In this document: in pieces, positions 8,647 through 17,674 of the stretch | How positions within the stretch are numbered: position 1 is the first letter of the stretch | Layout of the letters: each line of letters starts with the position of its first letter | The notes under the pieces: model-generated | The model's database searches: none | Seen by the model: only the letters and a program-made list of their open reading frames with translations | Told to the model about the DNA's origin: nothing | Source: CAWGYT01 sp963826795 | GTDB taxonomy: Bacteria > Planctomycetota > Planctomycetia > Pirellulales > Pirellulaceae | Assembly: GCA_963826795.1 (NCBI GenBank) | Contig: CAWGYT010000018.1 | Location: 248,001 to 312,000, forward strand | Direction: 5' to 3' | DNA: 64,000 bases | Program-made: the position numbers and the translations under genes

Positions 8647-9906
8647 CGTCCGCCTCCCGTTCCGAGGTTGCCAGTCGCATCGCGATGTCCCGCGCCGCGT
8701 GGAATTCGTCCAGGTCCAGCGCTTCGTCGGCGGTATGCTGGCGAAGCTGCCCGCACCCTAAACTCACCGTGGGAATCCCGCGGACCGTCAGCCAGTTGGC
8801 ATCAAGCCCACCGTTGGCGACTGCCAACTCAGGCTCGCGCCCCACAAAACGAACCGCGTCCTGGGCCAGTGACACGCACGGATGGTGGGTTGGCAGGCAG
8901 AAGGCCTCGTAGTCCAGCCGCCCGTCGAAGGTGACCCGGGCGACGTCGCCTCGGACGTTCCGCACTTCCTGAGCGGCGCTGGCAAACGCTTCTTCAATTC
9001 GACGTACGATTTGCGCTCGAAACTCGGGATCATGGCTGCGAGCCTCGGCCTGCAAGTGGACCGAATCGGCGACCACGTTGGTCGCGGTTCCCCCATGAAT
9101 CACCCCGACGTTGCTCGACCCGGACCGCCCCTTCTGCTGGATGGCGCCGTGCCAGCCGGACTGATGCAGCCGACTGATCGCGATCCCGGCCACGGCAATC
9201 GCGCTCACGCCTTGCTCAGGGCGCCTCCCGCGTGACTTGCCTTTCCTTCGATGCCAATCGTCAGCCGATAGCCACCGGTGGCCCCGATCGTCACTTTGTG
9301 GGCGCTGCCGCCATCCCAGTTGAAGGCATGCCGGGGTCGACCCAACAGTCCGAGCTTCAGCAGACGGGCGCCCTGCAAGCCAACCTCTTCCTGCACAGTC
9401 CACAGAAACGTCAACGGTGGATGCGGAAGATTCTCCTTGAGCAAGGTGAGCAGGGTCTGCAGAATCACGGCCGAACCCGCGCGATTGTCAGCCCCGAGTC
9501 CGGTTGTCTTGAGCCGCGACACAATCAGGCCCTCGCGGCGTACCGGTTCGCAGCCAACACAAATCGGCACCGTATCCAAGTGAGCCAACAAAAGTCGTCG
9601 CGGACCCGATCGAGTTCCGGGCAAGCGAACGACCAGATTACCGACCTGGCCGGGCAGCGGCGAGCGCTGGTGGGCGGTGTCCAACCGAATCTGATCGGGC
9701 GGGAGCCCCGCGTCCAACAGGGTCTGCTGCACGTACTGGCTAACGGCCAGCTCCTGGCCACTGGGTCCCGGAATCGCGAGCATTTCGATCAGCCGCCGCT
9801 CGGCCTCCCGTCGCTCAGATGCCATCCCGCCGCGGCGGGACACGGCGTTCTTCGGCGCGGCGACGCGGGACTTGCGCCGGGAAGTCTTCGTTCGGCGGGG
9901 AGGCAT
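8633..9906 (-). CDS. M20-family (PepT-like) metallopeptidase, one frameshift
   Basis: About 424 residues once a single missing base is restored near 9217: frame one ends ASHAGGA, and the continuation PEQGVSAIAVAG lies one base over. A ccc run that should be cccc explains it. Family motifs are in order: LLAHLDTVP (metal ligand), GLGADNRAGSA, VQEEVGLQGA (catalytic/ligand Glu), FNWDGG and a late EFHAARDIA with the last His ligand. This is the layout of T-like peptidases with a dimerisation insert, so it probably trims peptides in the cytoplasm. Start taken at ATG 9906, which has AAAGG upstream; MASERRE at 9825 is the alternative. It overlaps the BFD-like gene downstream. Confidence 0.82.
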
Positions 9907-10201
9907 GGCTGGCCTTTGGCAAATGTCAGCGACGAGAGTCTTCGTCTAGAATGGGTCGTACCAGCAGGGCTCGCAGGGGGCCGTTTTCGCCGCGGCGATT
10001 GTCGGGGCTGACGAACCAGCGACGGCAGCAACCCGATCGGTTCGGCCCCGGTTCGGCCCCGGTTCAGATTGAGATTCGGGCGAGGCAAAGTCAAGCGGGG
10101 CACCGCATCGGACGCCCCAACGTGCACCGCGTGGGTCCATCGAGCCCGCGAGCTCATGAGTTGAATCGACTGAACGCCGTTGAGCGCATTTGAGAAAAAA
10201 T

Positions 10202-11275
10202 ATGACCTGGATTTTGGACGCGTTTCCCAGCTCGCTGATCGATTGGCTGCATCAGCAAGGTCATCCGCCCTATCGGGCGCAGCAGATCCGGCGCTGGATC
10301 TTGACGGGCCGCGCCAGCTCGTTCGCCGAGCTGACCGATTTGCCGACTCAATTGCGGGACGCACTCGAGGCGAACTTCGCATTTTGGGCGACCGAGATTG
10401 CCCATCATCAGCAGGCGTCCGACGGTACCGAAAAATTGCTGTTGCGGCTGGCGGATCGACACACGATCGAGTGTGTTTTGCTGCGGGATGGCGGACGACG
10501 CACGATCTGCATCAGCAGCCAGGTGGGCTGTGCGATGGGCTGTGTGTTTTGTGCCAGCGGATTGGACGGCGTCCAACGCAACTTGACGACTCGCGAGATT
10601 CTGGAACAGATGCTCCATCTTCAACGGCTGCTGCCGCGCGAGGAGCGGTTGAGCCACGTGGTCGTCATGGGGATGGGCGAACCGCTGGCGAACCTCGACG
10701 AGTTGCTGCCGGCGCTGGCATGGGCACAACATCCGGACGGACTGGGGATCAGTGCTCGCCGCATCACGATTTCGACCGTGGGGCTGCCACGGGCCATCGA
10801 CCGCCTGGCTGAGCTTGATCTTCCCTACCACCTCGCCGTCTCGCTCCACGCCCCCAACGACTCGCTCCGGAACCGCCTGGTCCCCGTCAATGCGGGCACC
10901 GGCATCGACGCGATACTGGCAGCGGCGGAGCACTATTTCGAAGTATCTGGGCGACGACTTACCTTCGAATACGTCCTGCTCGCGGGACTGAACGACCGCC
11001 CGCAGCACGCGCGGGAGTTAGCCGCTCGTTTGCAGGGACGAACGGCCCTGCTGAACATCATCCCCTACAACACGGTGACGGGCCTGCCCTACGCCCCGCC
11101 GGAACCCGGCGATGTGCAGCGTTTTTGTGAAATTTTGACAGGGGCAGGGATTGCGGTTCAGGTGCGTGAGCGAAAGGGAGACCAGATTGAGGCGGCGTGC
11201 GGGCAGCTCCGCCGCGTCCGGGCGGCCCAGGCCGACGAGCCGCACGTGCTCGCGATGGACACGCAAATGGAATAG
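10202..11275 (+). CDS. rlmN: 23S rRNA/tRNA (adenine-2)-methyltransferase RlmN
   Basis: 357 residues, normal for RlmN. The radical-SAM cluster motif is C110-x3-C114-x2-C117 (CAMGCVFC). The accompanying conserved elements GMGEPLANLDE, STVGLPRAI and SLHAPND are all present. The conserved Cys of TIECVLL (about residue 91) and a late Cys in AACGQL near the C-terminus (candidate methyl-carrying Cys) are both present. The enzyme puts a C2 methyl on adenosine 2503 of 23S rRNA and adenosine 37 of some tRNAs. ATG 10202 was preferred over a TTG at 10190 because family members begin close to this point. A pentanucleotide repeat starts about 40 bases after the stop. Confidence 0.95.
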   Translation: MTWILDAFPSSLIDWLHQQGHPPYRAQQIRRWILTGRASSFAELTDLPTQLRDALEANFAFWATEIAHHQQASDGTEKLLLRLADRHTIECVLLRDGGRRTICISSQVGCAMGCVFCASGLDGVQRNLTTREILEQMLHLQRLLPREERLSHVVVMGMGEPLANLDELLPALAWAQHPDGLGISARRITISTVGLPRAIDRLAELDLPYHLAVSLHAPNDSLRNRLVPVNAGTGIDAILAAAEHYFEVSGRRLTFEYVLLAGLNDRPQHARELAARLQGRTALLNIIPYNTVTGLPYAPPEPGDVQRFCEILTGAGIAVQVRERKGDQIEAACGQLRRVRAAQADEPHVLAMDTQME

Positions 11276-11312
11276 ACTTGCCGCTGGCCCCCCGTCAAGC
11301 GTGTTCGGGCCG

Positions 11313-11377
11313 CCACGCCACGCCACGCCACGCCACGCCACGTCGGGTCGGGTCGGGTCGGGTCGGGTCGCGTCGGG
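11313..11377 (+). repeat. Two abutting pentanucleotide microsatellites with a G-quadruplex motif
   Basis: Six perfect copies of ccacg (11313-11342) run directly into five of tcggg (11343-11367), then tcgcg and tcggg. The second block gives five GGG tracts separated by only two bases (first G of each at 11345, 11350, 11355, 11360, 11365), a textbook short-loop G4 on the + strand. It lies between rlmN and the sigma factor gene, whose sense strand is the G-rich one. Confidence 0.95.
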
Positions 11378-11553
11378 GCAAGCCAGCAAAACCTTTCGAC
11401 GTCCCTGGTGTTCATAGGTCCGTCCGCAACGAGCCGTGCGTTCCTTCCGTAAATCCTCGCGGCCCCGGCCGACGGACAAAGGGAAAGACGGCGGAGCGTG
11501 CCGGCGGAGCTGCGGAGCGAGATCCTGAGTGGATCGGATCGAGCAGAGGGAGG

Positions 11554-12231
11554 ATGCGATTGGCATCGAGTGAGACGGTCACCACTGAATTCGAGACGAT
11601 CGATCCGGATGCCCGGTTGATGATGAACGTGCGCGACGGCAGCGCGGAGGCGTTCGAGGAGCTGGTGCGCCGATACCAAAGCCGCCTGCTGGCCATTTTT
11701 CAAAATATTCTGGGAAATCGCGAGCAAGCGGAAGACCTCGTGCAGGAAGTGTTTCTGAGGGTGTTTCGCGCACGCGGCACCTACGTACCGGATGCGAAGT
11801 TCGCGACTTGGCTGTTTACGATTGCCCACAACGTCGCCAAAAACGCAAAACGGACGAAGGCACGTCGACGCGAAGTCACGGTCACCGGGGACGGCAGCGG
11901 ACCGATGGCAAACCCTTTGGAACAGATGGCCCAGGCTGCCAGCGGGCTGCTGCCGACGCGACAGCTGGACCGGATGGAACGGGCGGAGATGGTGCGACTG
12001 GCCATGGAAACGCTGAACGAACGACAACGGCTTGCCGTCCTGCTATCGAAGTTCGAGGGGATGAGCTACGCCGACATCGGCGCGGCGATGGGTCTCTCGA
12101 CGCCCGCGATCAAGTCACTGCTGACTCGAGCACGCAATAATTTACGACTCGTGCTCGAACCGTATATCCAACAAGGACAACGTCTGACCGATCACGTGAC
12201 CGAGACGACGGACCCCGACGAAATCTCTTGA
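11554..12231 (+). CDS. ECF-type RNA polymerase sigma factor
   Basis: 225 residues from ATG 11554. Sigma region 2 spans about residues 20-95, with FEELVRRYQSRLLAIFQNIL, then EDLVQEVFLRVFR and TWLFTIAHNVAKN. Region 4 (LNERQRLAVLLSKFEGMSYADIGAAMGL...IKSLLTRAR) is the -35-binding helix-turn-helix. No region 1 or 3, so group 4. The aggaggatgcg just before the start would place a TTG six bases further on (11560) at a better spacing; either start gives the same domains. It leads an operon with an anti-sigma-like membrane protein and a third gene. The G-rich pentamer repeat about 180 bases upstream lies in its probable leader or promoter region. Confidence 0.92.
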   Translation: MRLASSETVTTEFETIDPDARLMMNVRDGSAEAFEELVRRYQSRLLAIFQNILGNREQAEDLVQEVFLRVFRARGTYVPDAKFATWLFTIAHNVAKNAKRTKARRREVTVTGDGSGPMANPLEQMAQAASGLLPTRQLDRMERAEMVRLAMETLNERQRLAVLLSKFEGMSYADIGAAMGLSTPAIKSLLTRARNNLRLVLEPYIQQGQRLTDHVTETTDPDEIS

Positions 12232-12267
12232 GCCCCCAGACCGACCGCCAAGACCGGACGGGAAATC

Positions 12268-12789
12268 ATGACCGGCCCCATCGAACCCCCGATCACTTCC
12301 GACCACGAACTGCTCGTGGCCTACCTCGACGGCGAGTTGGATCCCGGCGAGTCATTGCGCGTCGAGCGACGGCTCAGCGAGGACGACGGTTTTCGCCAAT
12401 TGCTGAAGGGCCTGCAGGACGCTTGGGACCTGCTCGATGAACTTCCACAACCGACGCTCGACGATGGGTTCACGCAGACGACCGTCGAAATGGTTGCCGT
12501 CCGCGCCCGGCACGAATCGACGGGGGAGCAGGGCGCGTGGCAGCAGCGACGAATGATGCAACGTCTGATCGGCGGCGTCACGGTCGCGATCTGCGTCGGA
12601 GTCGGCTTTCTGATCGTGCGTTCTTGGCAAGGCACGCCAGACCGCGAATTGCTCGAGAACCTCCCCGTGATCGAGCGCGTCGATCAGTACACACAAATCG
12701 ACAACCTCGACTTCCTGCAGGCGCTGGCGGCGAACGGCCTGTTCGATGAAACGGTGGACACGGAGCAGGCAGATGGTGATTCTCGGTAA
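12268..12789 (+). CDS. Anti-sigma factor-like membrane protein
   Basis: 173 residues. The N-terminus (DHELLVAYLDGELDP, residues 13-26) has the anti-sigma-domain helix signature found in zf-HC2 proteins, but without the His-x3-Cys-x2-Cys zinc ligands, so it would be a zinc-free version. One transmembrane segment is predicted at about 100-118 (GGVTVAICVGVGFLIV). The remaining ~55 residues face outside. By family logic it holds the neighbouring ECF sigma factor at the membrane until an envelope signal arrives. It starts 36 bases after the sigma gene and overlaps the next gene by 17 bases. Confidence 0.8.
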   Translation: MTGPIEPPITSDHELLVAYLDGELDPGESLRVERRLSEDDGFRQLLKGLQDAWDLLDELPQPTLDDGFTQTTVEMVAVRARHESTGEQGAWQQRRMMQRLIGGVTVAICVGVGFLIVRSWQGTPDRELLENLPVIERVDQYTQIDNLDFLQALAANGLFDETVDTEQADGDSR

Positions 12790-13894
12790 GTGGCGGTATC
12801 GCTGTCGATCGAGACGCACGGCGTTTGCCGTTGCGCCCATCGCGATCGCGCTGGCAATCGTCACGGGCATCCTGGTCGGCGCCTCCGACATGCGGGCGGA
12901 CGAGACGCTGCGGCAACGGCAAGCTCGGGTCCGCGCGATGTCACCTACGGAAAAGCAAGACCTGCTGGCCAAACAAGATCGCTTTAATCGCCTGACACCG
13001 GAACAGCGCGACCGTGTCACCGAACTCCATACCGAACTCTCGTCGCACCCGGATGCGGCCAAGCTGAATCAGGTGCTGGATCGTTACTTTGTATGGCTCG
13101 GCACACTGCCATCGCAGGAACGGGCGGAGTTGCTGGATTTGCCTCCCGCCGAACGGATGGAGCGGATTCGCCAATTGAAGGCGCGCGAAGAAGACCGACG
13201 ACTCGCCGAACTAGGCCTGACCGCCAACGACGCTCGCGTGCTACTCACCTGGTTTGAAAACGAGGTGGAAAAGCACGAGGAACCCTTAATCCAAGCCGCG
13301 CGGGAGGACGCCGCGACGGGAGTCGGTCAGGAGCGAGAACCAGCCGACTCACGGATGAATGAAAACGAGCGACGTGGGTTTCTGATCTTCCGCACCCTGT
13401 GGCGTGGCATGGACACGCTGCTGGCGTTGATCCCCCCAGAAGATGTTCGCCGTCTGGTCGACCAGCTCTCCGACTCAGCCCGCAATCGTTACCTCTCCGA
13501 GCCGGCCGACCAGAAGCAGCGTCTGCTGACCGACTGGATCCGCTCCTCGATCCGAAGCCGCTTTCGACCTCCGCCGGTGCGCGACGAAGACCTGTTGCGA
13601 ATGATGCCCGACCTGCCGCCGGAAGACCGCGCCGCCCTGGAGGCGCTGCCTCGGGAGCGATTGTATGCGGAGCTGCGAAAGCGGTATGAAATGTGGCGGG
13701 GGCTGAAAGATCCGCGCAGCTTTGGCCGCGGTCGTTCCGGTCGACGCGGCGAGGATTTTCGCGGGCCGCCCGGTCGACGCGGACGGGAGGGAGGTCCACC
13801 CGGCTTCGGCCCTCCCCCCCCCAACGGTCCGAATGACCGCCGGGGACGCTTTCGGGATGACCGGCCGGAGCCACCGCCACCTCAGCCCGAGTAG
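12773..13894 (+). CDS. DUF3106-like exported or membrane-anchored protein
   Basis: 373 residues from ATG 12773 inside the end of the anti-sigma gene (17-bp overlap). An N-terminal hydrophobic segment (FAVAPIAIALAIVTGILVGA) is a signal or anchor. It is followed by repeated helical units such as MSPTEKQDLLAKQDRFNRL and LTPEQRDRVTEL, the pattern of DUF3106/Spy-like proteins in which LxPEExxRL units recur. The C-terminal ~60 residues are low-complexity Arg/Gly/Pro (RGRSGRRGEDFRG, GPPPPNGP), an unstructured tail. As the third gene of a sigma / anti-sigma operon it may be the periplasmic sensor or stress effector; that role is inferred from context. Confidence 0.7.
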   Translation: MVILGKWRYRCRSRRTAFAVAPIAIALAIVTGILVGASDMRADETLRQRQARVRAMSPTEKQDLLAKQDRFNRLTPEQRDRVTELHTELSSHPDAAKLNQVLDRYFVWLGTLPSQERAELLDLPPAERMERIRQLKAREEDRRLAELGLTANDARVLLTWFENEVEKHEEPLIQAAREDAATGVGQEREPADSRMNENERRGFLIFRTLWRGMDTLLALIPPEDVRRLVDQLSDSARNRYLSEPADQKQRLLTDWIRSSIRSRFRPPPVRDEDLLRMMPDLPPEDRAALEALPRERLYAELRKRYEMWRGLKDPRSFGRGRSGRRGEDFRGPPGRRGREGGPPGFGPPPPNGPNDRRGRFRDDRPEPPPPQPE

Positions 13895-13921
13895 TTGTTC
13901 GGGTTGGGTGCCGCGACCGCG

Positions 13922-15028
13922 TCACTCCTCTCGAGTGACCGCAGGGGCGAGCAGCGGAAACGTGGTTGAGAGGTAATACGCCTTCGGCGCACTCAGCTCC
14001 AGCAGGCTCCGCCAATCGAACGCCGAACGAGACTCGGCACGCATCGACGTCACGGCATCGAACAACGTCAGCGGTGCTTTAAAGGTCACGACTCGGTAAC
14101 TGTCCGGCTTCAAACCCGCCAACTCGGCCGCACGCTCAATCGCGTCTTCCACGAAGCCCAGTTGGTCGACCAGACCGCGATTTTCCGCCTGGGTTGCCGT
14201 AAAGATCTCGCCCGTTGCCAACTCGTCCAGCAACGACTCATTCTCACGAAACTGCGGTCGCCCCCCCTTGATTACGTCCTTGAAACGCGTGAACGCGTCC
14301 TGCAGGTAAGCATCCAACACCTCGCGGTCTTCCGGCCGGATCGGCCGCGTCATGCTCAGCATCTGTTTGCGGGGGTGGCTGACCAGCGAATCGTCTTTGA
14401 TATCGTACCGCTCCAGCAGCCCGCTGAGGTCATAATGAGGAATGATCACACCGATCGATCCGGTGGTCGTCGTCGGCTCGGCATAAATCGAATTCGGTTC
14501 GTCCCCGACCGCCATCGACACGTAATAGCCACCGCTGGCCGCGATGCTGCCCATGCTCACGACCAAGGGCAATTCGCGATCCTGTTTCAATTCGCGCAGG
14601 TGATGGAGAATATAGTCCGAGCCGGTGATCGTGCCGCCGGGTGAGTTGACGCGAACGACGATCGCCTTGACCCGTTCGTCTTCGCGAACCCGATCGATTT
14701 GCTTGCGGACAAACCCGTCGACCGCGCCGATCACGCCCTCGACCTTGATGATCGCGATCTTGTCCTTCGCGTTTTCTGTGCCCGAATGATACTTCTCCTG
14801 AAGCCCACCCGACTTGTCAAAGTAGTCGTGGTATCGGGCGGTCATTCCCAAGATCACCGAGACCGCCAGAACGAAACCGACCCATCCCATCCAGCTCAAC
14901 CACCGCCAAAGGGTAGGAGGGGTCGGTTGGAGGTAAACCACCTGGCCCGGCGCGGCGGTGGCCGGACCGGGCCGGACCACCTGGGCTACCTGGGGCTGTC
15001 GTTCGGGGTTGGGGGGATTGGTTTCCAT
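13922..15028 (-). CDS. sppA: Signal peptide peptidase SppA, 36K type
   Basis: 368 residues from ATG 15028, with CAGGAG 7 bases upstream; the TTG one codon earlier is less likely. A Pro-rich cytoplasmic N-tail is followed by one transmembrane helix at about 45-62 (WMGWVGFVLAVSVILGM). The S49 serine-protease domain then has the oxyanion motif RVNSPGG (126-132), the nucleophile Ser165 in IAASGGYY and the general base Lys221 in HPRKQM; the 56-residue spacing is that of single-domain SppA. It clears signal-peptide remnants in the membrane. Convergent with the sigma operon (27-base gap). Confidence 0.92.
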   Translation of the reverse strand: METNPPNPERQPQVAQVVRPGPATAAPGQVVYLQPTPPTLWRWLSWMGWVGFVLAVSVILGMTARYHDYFDKSGGLQEKYHSGTENAKDKIAIIKVEGVIGAVDGFVRKQIDRVREDERVKAIVVRVNSPGGTITGSDYILHHLRELKQDRELPLVVSMGSIAASGGYYVSMAVGDEPNSIYAEPTTTTGSIGVIIPHYDLSGLLERYDIKDDSLVSHPRKQMLSMTRPIRPEDREVLDAYLQDAFTRFKDVIKGGRPQFRENESLLDELATGEIFTATQAENRGLVDQLGFVEDAIERAAELAGLKPDSYRVVTFKAPLTLFDAVTSMRAESRSAFDWRSLLELSAPKAYYLSTTFPLLAPAVTREE

Positions 15029-15349
15029 CAAATGGCTCCTGTCTGCGATTGCTTGGGCCCCGCTCTGCGGCCTACCTCGCGGCCCGATTTGTCTCGGGAC
15101 GTCCCACGATCGTCGCGACCGCGCGAGCCGGAGGGTCCGAGTCGGCGGGGGTCACTGTAGTCTAGGCTTTGTCTCGTGTTGATCGAAGTTCCGCTATTCT
15201 ACGCCTTGAGCTAATCGGCGAACACGTCGGGCCAAGCAGCGTCAATTCGCGAGGGAAGGGACGCGGCGAGTCGGTGTTGCCACGCAGTGCCGCCAGCGAC
15301 TAAGCTAGGGCAGAGCGCAGTAGGAGAACTCTCGCAAGGGGTAAGGACC
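15029..15349. other. Divergent intergenic region
   Basis: About 320 bases between the divergent sppA and TIM-barrel genes. It must hold both promoters. Apart from the Shine-Dalgarno-like ggggtaagga just before 15350 nothing specific was recognised. Confidence 0.5.
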
Positions 15350-16099
15350 GTGATTGTCTCGGCATCAACGGATTGTTTTCAGGAATTGCCGCTGCCCGAC
15401 GTCTTCGAGCGGCTAGTCGACTTGGAATTCGCGGCGGTCGAGATCTCGATTCGTGACGGACACCCGCAGTTGTCGCCGGCGTCCGTGCTGCAAGACGTGG
15501 AAAAAGCAGCCGGACTGTGTCGCGATACGCATCGACTGGGAATTACAGGATATACGTTGGAGATCGGCGCGAAGGGGGATGCGCACTACGAGCAGTTCGC
15601 GGCTGCGTGTCGACTGGCAAAGGCCACGAAGGTCGCGATGCTGACCGTTCCCTCGGGTGAATTGGGGACACCATTTAACGAAGAAGTCGAGCATCTGCGA
15701 CGATTGGTCGCGATCGCCACGATGGAAAGCGTCGTGGTCGGGATTCGTAGCCAGATCGGACGGCTCTCCGAAGATCCCGACACCGTCGTTGTGCTCTGCG
15801 ATAACGTCAAAGGACTGCGTGTCACGCTCGATCCAAGCCACTACATTTGCGAGCCGAATGCCAACCGAAATTATGGCAAGCTGATGAAGTACACGCAGAA
15901 TGTCCACCTGCGAGATACCAGCAAGAAACAGCTGCAGGTGCGTGTCGGTCAGGGCGAAGTGGACTACGGTAAGTTGATTAACCTGCTGCGCCGGGTCGGC
16001 TACGATCGGGCTTTGTGCATCGTGATGCAGCCCTTGCCCGACGTGGACCATGCCGCCGAAATGCGGAAACTGCGACTGCTGCTGGAGAGCCTGATCTAA
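15350..16099 (+). CDS. Sugar-phosphate isomerase/epimerase (xylose isomerase-like TIM barrel)
   Basis: 249 residues from GTG 15350, selected because GGGGTAAGGA lies 4-10 bases upstream and the longer frame (15287) adds residues untypical of the fold. Features of AP-endonuclease-2-type barrels are present: FAAVEISI on an early strand, LTVPSGE, LRVTLDPSHYICEPN (Asp/His metal ligands on strand 6-7), NVHLRDTS with a ligand His, and GQGEVDYGKLINLLRRVGY. The last is the classic QVRVGQGEVDY motif of this family. The substrate (a keto-sugar or inositol derivative) cannot be assigned. GalM follows 112 bases later in the same direction, which would fit sugar metabolism. Confidence 0.82.
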   Translation: MIVSASTDCFQELPLPDVFERLVDLEFAAVEISIRDGHPQLSPASVLQDVEKAAGLCRDTHRLGITGYTLEIGAKGDAHYEQFAAACRLAKATKVAMLTVPSGELGTPFNEEVEHLRRLVAIATMESVVVGIRSQIGRLSEDPDTVVVLCDNVKGLRVTLDPSHYICEPNANRNYGKLMKYTQNVHLRDTSKKQLQVRVGQGEVDYGKLINLLRRVGYDRALCIVMQPLPDVDHAAEMRKLRLLLESLI

Positions 16100-16211
16100 A
16101 CCCGGAGCCAAGGGGGCGGGCGTCCTCACGGCTGGCGAAATTCCCTCCCGTGGCCCGGTCCGCCGGACGTTTCCCTCCTTGCCCAGTCAGTGTAGACTGG
16201 AGGTCTCGATC

Positions 16212-17489
16212 ATGTCGCGAGCACGGACTCGCCGCGAACCTCGGTCGTCTCCTGGGAATTCGGGTGAGTCATCTCGTACAAGGGTCAGAGCCGTGTTGGT
16301 ACGCGTTGTTCCGCAGCAATTCTCGGCCGCCTGGGCCCTTCCGACCCTAATCGCGTTGGTCACCATGTCCGACGTCACGCCGCTCGCCGGACAAACCGGT
16401 CCGACGCCGGCCGTCGGTCCGTCCTCCAGCCCAGATGAGTCAAATCGAATGACAGTTGCTCGCTCCGACTTTGGAACGACGTCGGCCGGTCAGACCGCCC
16501 ACCGCTTCGACTGCGTCAACCGTCATGGGCTGCGGCTCGTGCTGACCGATTATGGGGCGATCGTGGTCGCCGTCGAGGTGCCAGACCGGGAGGGAAAACT
16601 TGCCAACATCACGTTAGGCTTCGATTCGCTGGCGGGGTATCTGCAACGGCATCCGTATTTCGGGGCGACGGTCGGGCGATACTGCAATCGGATCGCCAAA
16701 GGCGAGTTCACGCTCAACGGGAAAGCGTACACGCTGGCGACCAACAACGGCCCGAATCACTTGCACGGTGGAATCGAAGGCTTCGATCGCCAAATGTGGG
16801 ATGCCGAGCCGATCACAACGGCCAACGAAGTCGGCGTGCGTTTTCGGCGACTCAGTCCCGCCGGCGAGGAAGGTTATCCGGGAAACCTGCAGGTGTCGGC
16901 CACTTACACACTCAACAATCAAAACGAGCTGAAGCTCGAGTTTGATGCGACCACCGACGCGCCGACCGTTGCCAACCTGACGAATCACTGCTACTGGAAT
17001 CTGGCAGGAGCAGGCCAGGGCAACATCCTGAATCACCAGCTGACGCTCGCCGCAGATCAATATCTGGCCGTGGACGAGTCATTAATTCCGACCGGCGAAA
17101 TGGCTTCCGTGGAAGGGACTCCGCTCGATTTTCGAGCGCCACATGCGGTGGGCGAGCGGATCGATCAATTGGCTGGCGAACCGGGCGGATATGACCACTG
17201 TTTCGTATTGCGTCCCGAGGCGGGCAAGCTGCGATTGGCCGCCCGCGTGTCAGACCCCGCCACGGGCCGCGTGATGGAAATCCTGACGACTCAGCCGGGA
17301 ATCCAATTCTACTCGGGCAATTTTCTGGACGGCAGCGAGAGCGCCGGTGGCTTTGCCAAGCACGACGCATTCTGCCTCGAGACACAGCACTTTCCCGATT
17401 CGCCGAACCATCCAACCTTTCCCAGCACGCTGCTCAAGCCCGGCGAAACACTGCACGAAGTCACGGTCCATCGTTTTTCGGTTCAGTAG
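16212..17489 (+). CDS. galM: Aldose 1-epimerase (galactose mutarotase)
   Basis: 425 residues from ATG 16212, about 80 longer than cytoplasmic GalM. The extra N-terminus (basic, then a hydrophobic AAWALPTLIALVTM stretch at about 40-55) suggests export or anchoring; a start at a later codon (such as MTVARSDF) would give a normal-length cytosolic protein. The catalytic domain is clear: YGAIVVAVEVPDR, GRYCNRIAKGEF, NGPNHLHGG (substrate His), TNHCYWNLAG (general acid His), PGGYDHCFVL and CLETQHFPDSPN with the general-base Glu. It interconverts alpha and beta anomers of aldoses. Location, cytosolic or exported, is the open question. Confidence 0.9.
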   Translation: MSRARTRREPRSSPGNSGESSRTRVRAVLVRVVPQQFSAAWALPTLIALVTMSDVTPLAGQTGPTPAVGPSSSPDESNRMTVARSDFGTTSAGQTAHRFDCVNRHGLRLVLTDYGAIVVAVEVPDREGKLANITLGFDSLAGYLQRHPYFGATVGRYCNRIAKGEFTLNGKAYTLATNNGPNHLHGGIEGFDRQMWDAEPITTANEVGVRFRRLSPAGEEGYPGNLQVSATYTLNNQNELKLEFDATTDAPTVANLTNHCYWNLAGAGQGNILNHQLTLAADQYLAVDESLIPTGEMASVEGTPLDFRAPHAVGERIDQLAGEPGGYDHCFVLRPEAGKLRLAARVSDPATGRVMEILTTQPGIQFYSGNFLDGSESAGGFAKHDAFCLETQHFPDSPNHPTFPSTLLKPGETLHEVTVHRFSVQ

Positions 17490-17674
17490 GATCCTGCCCC
17501 GTCGCGAAACCTTCGGCCCCGCCGCAAAACCTTCGGCCTCTTCGGCGCACTTTGGCACGCGAGGAAGCCGCGCGACGCCCATCACGCTGATCGTGGAACA
17601 CCTCGCAAAACGCGGACGTCGCTTCGAAACGGATTGCCGCCGCCCTGGGGAACCGACGCGCCCTTGAGCGACTT

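Noticed and set aside
11313..11377. Pentamer array as a CRISPR
   Set aside because: Units are 5 bp, contiguous and without spacers; no cas genes.
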